Source: an uncultured Lachnospiraceae bacterium
GTDB taxonomy: Bacteria; Bacillota; Clostridia; Lachnospirales; Lachnospiraceae
DNA length: 37,195 nt
Reading direction: 5' to 3'
NCBI GenBank assembly: GCA_946631295.1
Contig: CAMOZY010000021.1
Location: 1 to 37,195 of the forward strand
Shown here: positions 22,943 through 31,458 of the stretch, piece by piece
Numbering within the stretch: the first letter of the stretch is position 1
Layout of the letters: each line of letters starts with the position of its first letter
Position numbers and translations under genes: made by a program
Notes under the pieces: model-generated
What the model was told of the DNA's origin: nothing
What the model saw: only the letters and a program-made list of their open reading frames with translations
Database searches by the model: none

Positions 22943-24115
22943 ATGTATTATTCCAGTGTTGGAATGATATCATTGATAATACATGCAATCATCAATTTTG
23001 AGGCGATGAGAAGACTTCGCGGAAGTAATGTTACTCCCGTCAGGTTGAGATACCGTGCATTTCTTATCAGCTGTATGCTTTACTATGTCACGGATATAGT
23101 ATGGGGATTTACATATGAATCCCGCATCCGTTTCTGGGTATTTGCCGATACTACGCTGTATTTTCTTGCAATCAGCCTGTCTCTTTTGTTATGGATGAGA
23201 TTTATAGTTACATATCTCAATAGAAAGACATTATTTAACCAGTTGCTGAAATATATGGGCGGGGGTATTTTTCTGATCCAGGCGTTAGTTCTGGTGATCA
23301 ACCCCTTTGTTCCTGTGATGTTCAGATTTGATAATGAGGGAGAATATCTTCCCGGCAAGGCAAGATATATAATCCTGACAGTGCAGATCATTCTTTTCAT
23401 AATCATCTCCTTATATACTCTGGTAAGTGCGGCAGATAAAAAGATAACTCATAAGGAGCGGCTTCACCTTATGGCAACAGGCCTTTCGGGGCTGATAATG
23501 TCCATATTCATCATACTTCAGACCTTCTATCCGTTTATGCCGTTCTATGCGCTGGGACTTCTTATTGCGGTATGTATCATTCATACCTACGTTCTGATGG
23601 ATCAGAAATTTGACTGGGACATGGAACTTGGCCTTGCAAGGGAGATGGCATATATCGATCCTCTTACAGGCGTAAAGAGCAGGACTGCATTTATCGAAAA
23701 GAAGACTTTTGTAAACAGACAGATCGGCGACAATGTAATGGAAGATTTCGGAATCGTTGTTTTTGATCTGAACGATCTGAAAAAAGTAAACGATACAAAG
23801 GGACATGATGCCGGTGACAAATATATAAAGGAAGCAAGTCATCTGATCTGCGATACATTCAAGCACAGTCCCATATACCGCGTCGGCGGAGATGAATTCG
23901 TGGCTTTTCTCGAGGGCGAAGATTTTAATAACAGAACCGAACTCATGAATTCATTTAACAGTATGATGGAAGATAACCTAAGAGATGATAATGTTGTTAT
24001 TTCTGCCGGAATAGACATTTATATTCATGATAAAGATACTGTATTTGATAATGTGTTCGGAAGAGCCGATACCGCAATGTATGAGCGCAAGAAGCAGTTG
24101 AAAGAATCAAAATGA
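22943..24115 (+). CDS. Membrane diguanylate cyclase (GGDEF)
   Basis: A 390-residue protein with about seven membrane helices (residues 1-225) and a C-terminal GGDEF domain (about 230-388). The active-site motif is intact (G315-G-D-E-F319), as are DPLTG, the FDLNDLKKVND metal/substrate motif and the closing ADTAMYERK. It should make c-di-GMP from GTP. The inhibitory I-site RxxD is absent (F and S at those positions), so product feedback is unlikely. The membrane part has the loop FRFDNEGEYLPGKARY between helices, shared in outline with the next protein, and may sense an extracellular signal. SD GAGGGG. Lies 35 nt after the GH43 lipoprotein gene and overlaps the next gene by 4 nt. Confidence 0.92.
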   Translation: MYYSSVGMISLIIHAIINFEAMRRLRGSNVTPVRLRYRAFLISCMLYYVTDIVWGFTYESRIRFWVFADTTLYFLAISLSLLLWMRFIVTYLNRKTLFNQLLKYMGGGIFLIQALVLVINPFVPVMFRFDNEGEYLPGKARYIILTVQIILFIIISLYTLVSAADKKITHKERLHLMATGLSGLIMSIFIILQTFYPFMPFYALGLLIAVCIIHTYVLMDQKFDWDMELGLAREMAYIDPLTGVKSRTAFIEKKTFVNRQIGDNVMEDFGIVVFDLNDLKKVNDTKGHDAGDKYIKEASHLICDTFKHSPIYRVGGDEFVAFLEGEDFNNRTELMNSFNSMMEDNLRDDNVVISAGIDIYIHDKDTVFDNVFGRADTAMYERKKQLKESK

Positions 24116-25272
24116 CGCAGGCTGAATACGGAATTTTATATTTTGGACTGAATGCTCTGTCGTTTATCATTATCTGGATAATCCTTCAAAAGACTAACGG
24201 ATTGTCCAAGATGGTGGCACAGAGAAATTTTGCCATGTCCATAGTTGCCGAGATGATCTTTATCGCATCCGATACGATATATGTCATGGCACATAACGGG
24301 GTGATCTATCTCGGATTTCTTGACAGATATGTCAGGCTGATGTGTAAAGAGGTATATTTCTTCTCCACATCGATGATGTGTTTTTTCTGGTTCATATATT
24401 TCGAATATATGAGAGATACGGATTTCGTCAAGGAGAAGAAAAAGGTAAACTATGCCTCACTGATAATGTGGGCAATGGGCCTTCTCCTTGTGATCAATCT
24501 TTTCAACGGATTTTTATTCTATATTGACGGTGACGGCGTTTATCACAGAGGACAGTTTTTTATCCTGACATATATTCTTTCGTATTCTTACGTTATCATC
24601 GCATATATAAGGACTATCTGCGGAATGCTTGATAAGTCATATACCGGAGATAAGCATACCCTTGTACTTTTGATAGTATTCCCGGCAGCTCCGGGACTTG
24701 CCGGTATTATTCAGTTTGTTTATCCGAGGATTCCTGTGGCGTGCGCAATGCTCGCCATTACGACCCTTCTTCTGTATCTGAACTGGATAGATCAGCTGAT
24801 ATCTCTGGATCCTCTTACAGGACTGAATAATCGTAAGCAGCTCGGACATTTCTATAATAACTGGATGAAAAATCATAACGAAGGTGATACTATCAATGTC
24901 CTTATGATCGATGCCAATAAATTCAAATCGATCAATGATACATACGGACATGTACAGGGAGACAAGGCTCTTAAGAATATTGCCGAGTCACTTAAACTCG
25001 GGTGCAGGGTGCTGCCTAAAAGAGCAAATATTGCAAGATACGGCGGAGATGAATTTGCGATACTTTACGAATCCTCAAATCCTGAGGATGCGGATCACTT
25101 AAGAAAAAGTATCACAGAACAGCTTATAGAGATAAACGAGCGTACAAAGGTACCGTTTGAACTTACTGTAAGTATAGGTGCAGCTTCTTCCGATGGGGAG
25201 CTTTCACTTAAGGAACTGATCGATAAAGCTGATGAAGCGATGTATGAAGAAAAAGAAGCTTCAAGAAAATAA
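24112..25272 (+). CDS. Second membrane diguanylate cyclase (GGDEF), paralogue of the first
   Basis: A 386-residue protein with the same layout as its neighbour: about seven membrane helices (to about residue 220) and a GGDEF domain with DPLTGLNNR, IDANKFKSINDTYGH, intact G311-G-D-E-F315 and ADEAMYEEK. Again no I-site (P and A where R and D would be). The loop FYIDGDGVYHRGQFF corresponds to the FRFDNEGEYLPG loop of the first protein, supporting tandem duplication. Translation is coupled by an ATGA overlap. Having two feedback-free cyclases with related sensors behind a xylan-type surface enzyme suggests c-di-GMP signalling tied to contact with plant fibre, which is inference. The operon ends at the terminator 25323-25376. 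Confidence 0.92.
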   Translation: MTQAEYGILYFGLNALSFIIIWIILQKTNGLSKMVAQRNFAMSIVAEMIFIASDTIYVMAHNGVIYLGFLDRYVRLMCKEVYFFSTSMMCFFWFIYFEYMRDTDFVKEKKKVNYASLIMWAMGLLLVINLFNGFLFYIDGDGVYHRGQFFILTYILSYSYVIIAYIRTICGMLDKSYTGDKHTLVLLIVFPAAPGLAGIIQFVYPRIPVACAMLAITTLLLYLNWIDQLISLDPLTGLNNRKQLGHFYNNWMKNHNEGDTINVLMIDANKFKSINDTYGHVQGDKALKNIAESLKLGCRVLPKRANIARYGGDEFAILYESSNPEDADHLRKSITEQLIEINERTKVPFELTVSIGAASSDGELSLKELIDKADEAMYEEKEASRK

Positions 25273-25322
25273 TCAGATTAAACAATAAGTTGAAGCAATA
25301 TAGCAATAATACGGATGTTTGA

Positions 25323-25376
25323 AACACGGACTGTATGATAAAATACAATCCGTGTTTTTATTTTTTTTTTTTTTTT
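25323..25376 (+). terminator. Terminator with a 16-T tract
   Basis: AACACGGACTGTAT (25323-25336) and ATACAATCCGTGTT (25343-25356) form a 14-position stem with one mismatch, followed by TTTTT-A and sixteen T (25361-25376). The loop region contains TATGATAAAAT, which resembles a -10 box and could start transcription of the following ABC gene. Confidence 0.9.
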
Positions 25377-25407
25377 GGAAGATAAAACGTTTTTCGGAGG
25401 ACTGGTT

Positions 25408-27699
25408 TTGAAGAACGATAAGATTTTAAACAAAACAGAAATTGAAAAGCTGTCGGAACTCGGGATAGAAGAGTCCGATATAATGCTCAAAAGTTCTATT
25501 GATCTTTCTTTTGATGGTGAATACATCGAAGGTTTTGTTTTTGTGACAAAGGACAGGCTGGGAGTCTGTACAAAGGAACTTTCTGACAGTTATGTCAACA
25601 TTTTCAGCGGTGTGAAGCTTAAAGATAAGGAGACTCTTCCTGTAAGTGATTCACTGATCAGTGATATCGCTCTTTATAATATTTCGGAACTTGCCCATCT
25701 TCGTCTGGACAGCTATATAGGTTCGAATGTCCTGACCGGCGAATATGAGGGGAAGCCGGTGAAGATTGCTGCATTTACCAACAGATATTCATCTGACATG
25801 AATGTTCTTTATCGGAAACTCAGAGCATACGTAAAAGGTGGAGAAATCCCTCAAGAAGATGCAGAGGGTACTTCAGAAAATGAAACTGAAGAAAGCGGTA
25901 AGAAAAACAAACGATCTATTTTTGCCAGGACTCTCAGATATTTCCTCAGATATAAGCTTCAGATAATAGTGCTGTTCATGACATATGCAATATCAGCTGT
26001 AGTGGGTGTCGCATGGCCTTATCTGACAGGTAAGGTTCTCTTTGACCATGTTCTTACAATGGATGATACATTTCTTGCTAAGTACGGACTCGACGGAAAA
26101 TATACACTTGCTCTTCTGATGGTGGCAATCACTATGATAGGCGTCCGTCTGATACAGGCTATGTCGAATTACATGCAGGTCTTTGTAATGGCGAAGGTTG
26201 CAAGTGATACCGTCAGGGATATCAAGACAGATGTATTTAATGCGATGAGTAAACTGTCGCTGAATTTCTTCGTCAACAAGCAGACAGGCGGACTTATGAC
26301 AAGAGTCTTAAGCGATTCGGAGAGAGTAAGGGAATTTTTTATAGACGGAATCCCGATGATATTTGTACACGGTATAACGATAATTGCAACGTTTACCGTA
26401 ATGTACAGACTTAACTGGAAGATGGCTCTCATCGCATGCATACTTCTTCCTCTTCTTGTATTTATGACTGTTAAGCTCCGTCCCGGCCTCTGGACTCTGT
26501 CCGGCAAGAGACACCGTGCAGAGAAGGCTGTTACGGCAAAGGCCAATGATAATCTCACGGGAGCACGCGTCGTTAAGGCATTCGGACAGCAGGATACCGA
26601 GATGAAGAAGTTCATGCATCCAAGTAATAATCTTCGTGATGCAGAGATCAATATCGTAAAACTTCGTAACAGGTTCTCGATACTTTACAATCTTGTTCAG
26701 GAGGTTTCGAGTATATGGATCTGGCTCGTTGGTGTATATTTCGTCCTCGGAACAAAAGAGATAGAACTCGGTGTGCTGATCACCTTCGTAGGATATGTAA
26801 TGCAGCTGAACGGGCCAATGAATTTCTTCTCATGGGTGTTCAGAATGTGGTCTGAAAGTATCAACTCTGCAGAGAGATTGTTTGAGATCATCGATGCGAT
26901 TCCCGAGATAAGAGAGAAGGAAGATCCTGTAAGGCTTGAACACCCACGCGGTGAGATAGAACTTAAGGATGTGACGTTCGGATACAGAACGGGACGCCCG
27001 GTACTTAAGAATATCAACCTTAAGATCAGGGAAGGAGAGATGCTCGGTATAGTAGGAAGATCCGGTGCCGGAAAATCTACACTGGTCAATCTGATTTCAA
27101 GACTCTATGACGTTAACGAGGGTTCAATCAGCATAGACGGAACTGACGTTAAGGATCTTGCTCTGAAGGACCTGAGAAGAAATGTTGCGATGGTTTCTCA
27201 GGATACATACATTTTCATGGGAACAGTAGCTAAGAACATAGCATACGGCAATGAATCGGCTACGCGTGAAGATATCATCAGGGCAGCCAAACTTGCAAGT
27301 GCGCATGAATTCATTTCCAAACTTCCCGATGGTTACGACACCATAATAGGGGCTTCGGGTAAGGATCTGTCAGGTGGAGAGAAGCAGAGGATATCCATAG
27401 CAAGGGCGATACTTGCAGATCCCAAGATACTGATACTGGACGAAGCAACAGCAAGTGTGGATACCGAAACCGAGAAGGCAATACAGTATTCGCTCAGATT
27501 CCTTGTACAGGGAAGAACCACTCTTTCTATCGCACACAGACTCTCGACACTTCACGATGCTGACAGATTGATAGTAATAGACGGCGGAAGGATCGTTGAG
27601 GAAGGAACAGAGGAAGAACTGAATAAAGTGGAAAACGGAATCTTCCATAATCTGCTCGAACTCCAGAACAAATCATTATCACTTGGTTCAGGGTTCTGA
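25408..27699 (+). CDS. ABC exporter half-transporter with N-terminal PH-like domain (DUF1854-associated)
   Basis: A 763-residue type IV ABC exporter half. Residues 1 to about 140 are an extra soluble domain (strands around EGFVFVTKDRLGVC...LAHLRLD...KIAAFTNR) that resembles the N-terminal domain of the second ABC protein. An acidic linker leads to six membrane helices (about 175-485), then the nucleotide-binding domain: Walker A GRSGAGKST (about 550), signature LSGGEKQR (about 654), Walker B ILILDEATASVD and switch IAHRLSTL. All catalytic motifs are intact. The start is a TTG at 25408 with GGAGG 7 nt upstream; a further in-frame TTG at 25375 lies in the T-tract and has no SD. It forms an operon with DUF1854, a second ABC half and a membrane protein. 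Substrate unknown. Confidence 0.88.
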   Translation: MKNDKILNKTEIEKLSELGIEESDIMLKSSIDLSFDGEYIEGFVFVTKDRLGVCTKELSDSYVNIFSGVKLKDKETLPVSDSLISDIALYNISELAHLRLDSYIGSNVLTGEYEGKPVKIAAFTNRYSSDMNVLYRKLRAYVKGGEIPQEDAEGTSENETEESGKKNKRSIFARTLRYFLRYKLQIIVLFMTYAISAVVGVAWPYLTGKVLFDHVLTMDDTFLAKYGLDGKYTLALLMVAITMIGVRLIQAMSNYMQVFVMAKVASDTVRDIKTDVFNAMSKLSLNFFVNKQTGGLMTRVLSDSERVREFFIDGIPMIFVHGITIIATFTVMYRLNWKMALIACILLPLLVFMTVKLRPGLWTLSGKRHRAEKAVTAKANDNLTGARVVKAFGQQDTEMKKFMHPSNNLRDAEINIVKLRNRFSILYNLVQEVSSIWIWLVGVYFVLGTKEIELGVLITFVGYVMQLNGPMNFFSWVFRMWSESINSAERLFEIIDAIPEIREKEDPVRLEHPRGEIELKDVTFGYRTGRPVLKNINLKIREGEMLGIVGRSGAGKSTLVNLISRLYDVNEGSISIDGTDVKDLALKDLRRNVAMVSQDTYIFMGTVAKNIAYGNESATREDIIRAAKLASAHEFISKLPDGYDTIIGASGKDLSGGEKQRISIARAILADPKILILDEATASVDTETEKAIQYSLRFLVQGRTTLSIAHRLSTLHDADRLIVIDGGRIVEEGTEEELNKVENGIFHNLLELQNKSLSLGSGF

Positions 27700-27765
27700 T
27701 GTTGAAAAGAGACTGCTGAATCTGTGTATTGTAGTATACGTGATAACTACAGATAAGGAGATAAC

Positions 27766-28302
27766 ATGGCTGAAAATACTCTTAACATATATGAGAAAAA
27801 AGCTGAAGAGATGACCCGTGTCACGTTCATCACTGCGAAGGATGTCTTTGCACAGACAGATGGAGGATTTCTGAGTCTTGATGCGAACGGTGTTCATTAT
27901 GACAGGGTAAAGGTTGTCAGACTTTTTCCTTTTTCGGACGCGAACAGGTATCTGTCAATCAGGGAATATGGAAATGAAGGCAGGGAGATAGGAATCATCG
28001 AGGATCTGGATGCTATGCCCGAAGATTCGAAGAAGGCTATAGAACATCAGCTGACGCTCAGCTATTTTACACCTGTCATCAGTAAGATCTACAGCATCAA
28101 GGATGAATACGGATATGCATATTTTCATGTCATGACCGATAAGGGTGAATGCAGGTTCGCAATCAATATGGGATCCAATGCTGTATCAAAACTCTCTGAT
28201 ACCCGTCTCATAATAATGGATGTTGATGAGAACAGATTCGAGATAAGGGATGTTGAGGTTCTCACACAAAAGGAAAAGAGAATGCTGGATATGTTCCTGT
28301 AA
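27766..28302 (+). CDS. DUF1854 domain protein
   Basis: A 178-residue soluble protein matching, from memory, the DUF1854 family: VRLFPFSD, then a REIG-x-I-EDLDAMPEDSKKAIEHQL segment, FTPVI-x-KI, and the C-terminal DTRLIIMDVDENRFEIRD...KRMLDMFL. In proteobacteria DUF1854 proteins sit next to an ABC transporter annotated as linked to cyanophycin metabolism; no cyanophycin gene is in this window. No enzyme motif is visible; it may be a cytosolic adaptor or regulator of the flanking ABC halves. SD AAGGAG; a short inverted repeat TGTAGT/ACTACA lies just upstream of it. The second ABC half starts 14 nt downstream. Confidence 0.8.
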   Translation: MAENTLNIYEKKAEEMTRVTFITAKDVFAQTDGGFLSLDANGVHYDRVKVVRLFPFSDANRYLSIREYGNEGREIGIIEDLDAMPEDSKKAIEHQLTLSYFTPVISKIYSIKDEYGYAYFHVMTDKGECRFAINMGSNAVSKLSDTRLIIMDVDENRFEIRDVEVLTQKEKRMLDMFL

Positions 28303-28316
28303 TGGAGCGGTGAATC

Positions 28317-30482
28317 ATGATATTACGTTACGATATTCCACAGACAATAAAAAATAAGATTGCACTTCCCGGTGATGAGAAGATATATTATGCCGTTCCT
28401 TATGATATAGATGAGAATGGTAAGTGGACCGATAATTCTTATCTTGTTGTTACAACGTCAAGGATATATGTATTCTCCGGAGAAGAAGTAAGAAAAGATA
28501 TTGCCATAAGTGATCTTGAACAGGCTAAGGCTGAACCCGGTGTCGGAGGCGGTATCCTTACTGTTAAGAGTCATGGAGAAAACAGAGTCCTCGCACATTA
28601 TTCTTCAAGGCATCTGAGCAGGTATGCTTATATTGCAAGAGGTATCAACATCCTGATATCCGGAAGATTTGAAGAAGTCATAAGCAATGAATATGAGAAA
28701 GTGTGTCCTCATTGCGGACGTGTGATCCCCGGTACCAAGACATGTCCGAAGTGTTCCGGAGAAGGACGGTTTCTTGGTGTATTCTTAAAAATGGCAAGTC
28801 CATATAAGAAGCAGTTTTTCGGGATATTCTTCCTGATGATCATGGCTGCCGTTACGACTCTTCTTAATCCTGAAGTGCAGAAGCATCTGATCAACAATGT
28901 CCTCAAAGATGGCGGAGATATGCAGACTGCATTCGGTTTTCTTGGGCTGATGTTCCTGCTGAGTGTCGGAATAGTCATTGTTAACATCATGAAGAGCAAT
29001 GCTTCGGCAAGACTCGGTTCGAGAATCGCATCAGACTTAAGAGGTCAGCTGTTTGAAAAATATCAGAAGCTTCCGCTTAGCTTTATCAATGACAGAAGAC
29101 CGGGTGAGCTTCTTAACAGGATAACACAGGATACCAGATATATCAGCGATTTCATGGCAGATGTATTCTGTAATCTTTTTGCAGTGTTTTTCATATTTAT
29201 ATGGGATATCATATTCATGCTGATCATCAATACCAAACTTGCACTGATCAGTTTTATCCTGGTTCCGGTTGTCAGTGCGGTGATGATTTCTTTCAGGAAA
29301 ACCATAAGCAGAATCTTCCATCTGCAATACAAGAAGAACGATGATGTATCAAGTGATCTGCAGGATGTCATTTCCGGAATGAGAGTAGTTAAAACCTACG
29401 GCAAGGAAGAGGATGAATCGAACAGATTCAAGCGGGTTGCAGGAGATTTCGCTCTTATCCAGAAGAGGAATGAGCGATTCTGGGCAATGTTCGATTTTAT
29501 AGTATCATTCCTGATGGGACTCGGCATCGTTATAGTCGTATATTTCGGCGGACTTGATGTGTTCAGTGGAAGTATGTCGGCCGGTGAACTTTATCAGTTC
29601 ATAACATATACACTTCTTCTTTTCCAGTATGTCGGATGGCTTGGAAGGCTTCCCAGAGAAATCTCCAGACTAACCAGTTCTCTTGAACGTATCTACGATA
29701 TTCTGGCTCAGGATGTGGACGAAGAAAGAAAAGATCTTAAGGAATTCGACATAAAGGGTGAGATAACATTCGATCATGCAACCTTCGGATACAAGTCATA
29801 TCAGCCTGTACTTGAGGATATCAATGCTGTTATCAAGCCCGGCGAGATGATCGGTATTGTAGGTGCATCCGGAACGGGTAAATCCACCCTTATCAATCTG
29901 CTCATGAGACTGTATGAGACCGATGACGGACGCATCCTGGTAGATGGAACCGATATGAAGGATATCAGCAGAAAATCCTATCATTCACAGCTCGGAGTTG
30001 TGCTTCAGGAGACGTTCCTTTTCTCCGGTACTATCATCGATAATATTAAATTCTCCAAGCCTGATGCTACGATTGAAGAGATAATAAAGGCTGCAAAGCT
30101 TGCAAATGCACACGACTTCATCACAAAGCTTCCCGACGGGTATAATACATATGTCGGTGAAAAGGGATATACTCTTTCAGGCGGCGAGCGTCAGAGGATA
30201 GCGATAGCAAGAGCGATACTTCCTAATCCCAATATCCTGATCCTTGATGAAGCTACAGCAAGCCTTGATACTGAGAATGAGTTCATGATCCAGAAGGCGC
30301 TTGAAAGACTTACAAAGGGTAAGACGACCTTTGCGATAGCGCACAGGCTCTCAACTCTTAAAAATGCAGACAGGATCATGGTAATAGACGGACACCATAT
30401 CGCAGAGATCGGTACTCATGCCGAACTGCTTGAGAGAAAGGGAATCTATTACAATCTCTACAACGCACAGATACAGACTTAA
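28317..30482 (+). CDS. ABC exporter half-transporter with PH-like domain and zinc ribbon (DUF1854-associated)
   Basis: A 721-residue ABC exporter half. Residues 1 to about 125 form a PH-like domain (YLVVTTSRIYVFSG...DLEQAKAE...HYSSRHLSRYAYIARGIN). A zinc ribbon follows: C130-x2-C133-x9-C143-x2-C146 (CPHCG...CPKC). Membrane helices lie at about 160-440 and the nucleotide-binding domain has Walker A GASGTGKST, signature LSGGERQR, Walker B ILILDEATASLD and IAHRLSTL. With the partner at 25408 it should form a heterodimer with two consensus ATP sites. The soluble N-terminal modules on both halves, facing the cytosol, are unusual for drug or peptide exporters and suggest regulation or docking, perhaps of the DUF1854 protein encoded between them. 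Confidence 0.88.
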   Translation: MILRYDIPQTIKNKIALPGDEKIYYAVPYDIDENGKWTDNSYLVVTTSRIYVFSGEEVRKDIAISDLEQAKAEPGVGGGILTVKSHGENRVLAHYSSRHLSRYAYIARGINILISGRFEEVISNEYEKVCPHCGRVIPGTKTCPKCSGEGRFLGVFLKMASPYKKQFFGIFFLMIMAAVTTLLNPEVQKHLINNVLKDGGDMQTAFGFLGLMFLLSVGIVIVNIMKSNASARLGSRIASDLRGQLFEKYQKLPLSFINDRRPGELLNRITQDTRYISDFMADVFCNLFAVFFIFIWDIIFMLIINTKLALISFILVPVVSAVMISFRKTISRIFHLQYKKNDDVSSDLQDVISGMRVVKTYGKEEDESNRFKRVAGDFALIQKRNERFWAMFDFIVSFLMGLGIVIVVYFGGLDVFSGSMSAGELYQFITYTLLLFQYVGWLGRLPREISRLTSSLERIYDILAQDVDEERKDLKEFDIKGEITFDHATFGYKSYQPVLEDINAVIKPGEMIGIVGASGTGKSTLINLLMRLYETDDGRILVDGTDMKDISRKSYHSQLGVVLQETFLFSGTIIDNIKFSKPDATIEEIIKAAKLANAHDFITKLPDGYNTYVGEKGYTLSGGERQRIAIARAILPNPNILILDEATASLDTENEFMIQKALERLTKGKTTFAIAHRLSTLKNADRIMVIDGHHIAEIGTHAELLERKGIYYNLYNAQIQT

Positions 30483-30560
30483 GCAGGTAAATGCCGGAGA
30501 AGTGACAGACATATCCGGGATTTCGTCCTTTGATAACTGATCCGGACAGTGGAGAAAATT

Positions 30561-31208
30561 ATGGATATAAAAGATGTGGAATTAATTGAAGATACGGTCA
30601 GTGAGAAGAAAAATGATAAGCTTCCGCTGAGTGTGAAAGCACCTATGTTCCTCAGTGTACTGTTCTATGGGATTGCCGTCGGTTTCGGTTATATGGTTGT
30701 GGATAGCCATAAGACTATAATCGAAAGGTTCACCAATCTCGTATATAATGAGGAGCCATTCCCTTATTCGCTGAAATTCATGATCATATATCTTTTCGTC
30801 TATATTCTATTTATGATCCTGATGCTTATTGCAAAGAGTTATTCAAGGAAGCGTGTGGGAAGACTTTTGCTTGGACTGTACTGTCTTATAAACTGTTTCG
30901 TCCCAGTGGTCGACAGGATCGTTATTTTCGATGCATATAAGCACAATTATTTTTACACTGCAGCTGTATGTGAACTTGATGCGCTTATCACCTTATCAAC
31001 CAATATTTTTACCGTGATCAGTACAATGTTCATGCTTGTCGCGATAGGAAGATTCGGAATGTGTAATGTGAAGAAAGATGAATCGGGTGATGAAGACGGA
31101 TATGATAAGTCTGTAAGAAAAACCGGATTCGAAAGGTCAGATGACAAAGAAGAGAAAGTGATCTTCGGAGATAATGAAGACGACAACGGCGGTTTTGTGA
31201 AGTATTAA
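30561..31208 (+). CDS. Membrane protein at the end of the DUF1854-ABC operon
   Basis: A 215-residue protein I do not recognise. A short acidic N-terminus is followed by about four membrane helices (about residues 28-45, 70-92, 105-120, 140-165) and an acidic, Lys-containing cytoplasmic tail of about 45 residues. The ATG at 30561 has GGAG 6 nt upstream; a GTG four codons earlier is a poorer choice because it would precede the SD. It lies 78 nt after the second ABC gene and before the terminator at 31247, so it probably belongs to the same transcript and may be an accessory subunit. Confidence 0.7.
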   Translation: MDIKDVELIEDTVSEKKNDKLPLSVKAPMFLSVLFYGIAVGFGYMVVDSHKTIIERFTNLVYNEEPFPYSLKFMIIYLFVYILFMILMLIAKSYSRKRVGRLLLGLYCLINCFVPVVDRIVIFDAYKHNYFYTAAVCELDALITLSTNIFTVISTMFMLVAIGRFGMCNVKKDESGDEDGYDKSVRKTGFERSDDKEEKVIFGDNEDDNGGFVKY

Positions 31209-31246
31209 TTTCAAAGATAACTCGAACATTTCCGGTAGTAAGAACG

Positions 31247-31276
31247 GACCCTCTGCGTATGGCAGAGGGTCTTTTG
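31247..31276 (+). terminator. Terminator of the DUF1854-ABC operon
   Basis: GACCCTCTGC (31247-31256), loop GTATG, GCAGAGGGTC (31262-31271), then TTTTG. Confidence 0.9.
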
Positions 31277-31282
31277 CATTAT

Positions 31283-31324
31283 TATACGGCAACTTATGTA
31301 TCCTATATGGCAACTTGCGTATAC
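31283..31324. promoter_or_regulatory. 21-bp tandem direct repeat, probable LytTR operator
   Basis: Two abutting 21-bp units (31283-31303 and 31304-31324), 17 of 21 identical, sharing GGCAACTT. On the other strand each gives AAGTTGCC, so GTT cores recur with two-helical-turn spacing, as in direct-repeat sites bound by LytTR proteins. It ends 5 bp upstream of the -35 box of the operon that encodes a LytTR protein, so autoregulatory activation is the simplest reading. Confidence 0.75.
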
Positions 31325-31329
31325 ATATA

Positions 31330-31358
31330 TTGTGAGTGAAAAAAGTGTCTGTTATCCT
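31330..31358 (+). promoter_or_regulatory. Promoter of the ABC-2/LytTR operon
   Basis: TTGTGA (31330-31335), 17-bp spacer, TATCCT (31353-31358) preceded by TG-T (extended -10). Both hexamers are imperfect, which fits an activator-dependent promoter. Start near 31365 gives a ~95-nt leader. Confidence 0.6.
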
Positions 31359-31458
31359 CGCATCATAAAGAACATGAAAGTGTCAGATATGCTGCTGATG
31401 ACCGATGATTGCCGATCATAAGATGGAAACCGGGCATATCAAAAAAGGAGGATGGAAG

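Noticed and set aside
27725-27752. Promoter and hairpin (TGTAGT/ACTACA) in front of the DUF1854 gene
   Set aside because: TTGAAA-N17-TGTATT is a poor promoter and the 6-bp stem has a long loop; the gene is more simply read from the ABC gene upstream.
31283-31324. CRISPR or transposon end for the 21-bp direct repeat
   Set aside because: Only two abutting copies, no spacers, no inverted ends or transposase; position at a -35 and a LytTR gene in the operon explain it better.
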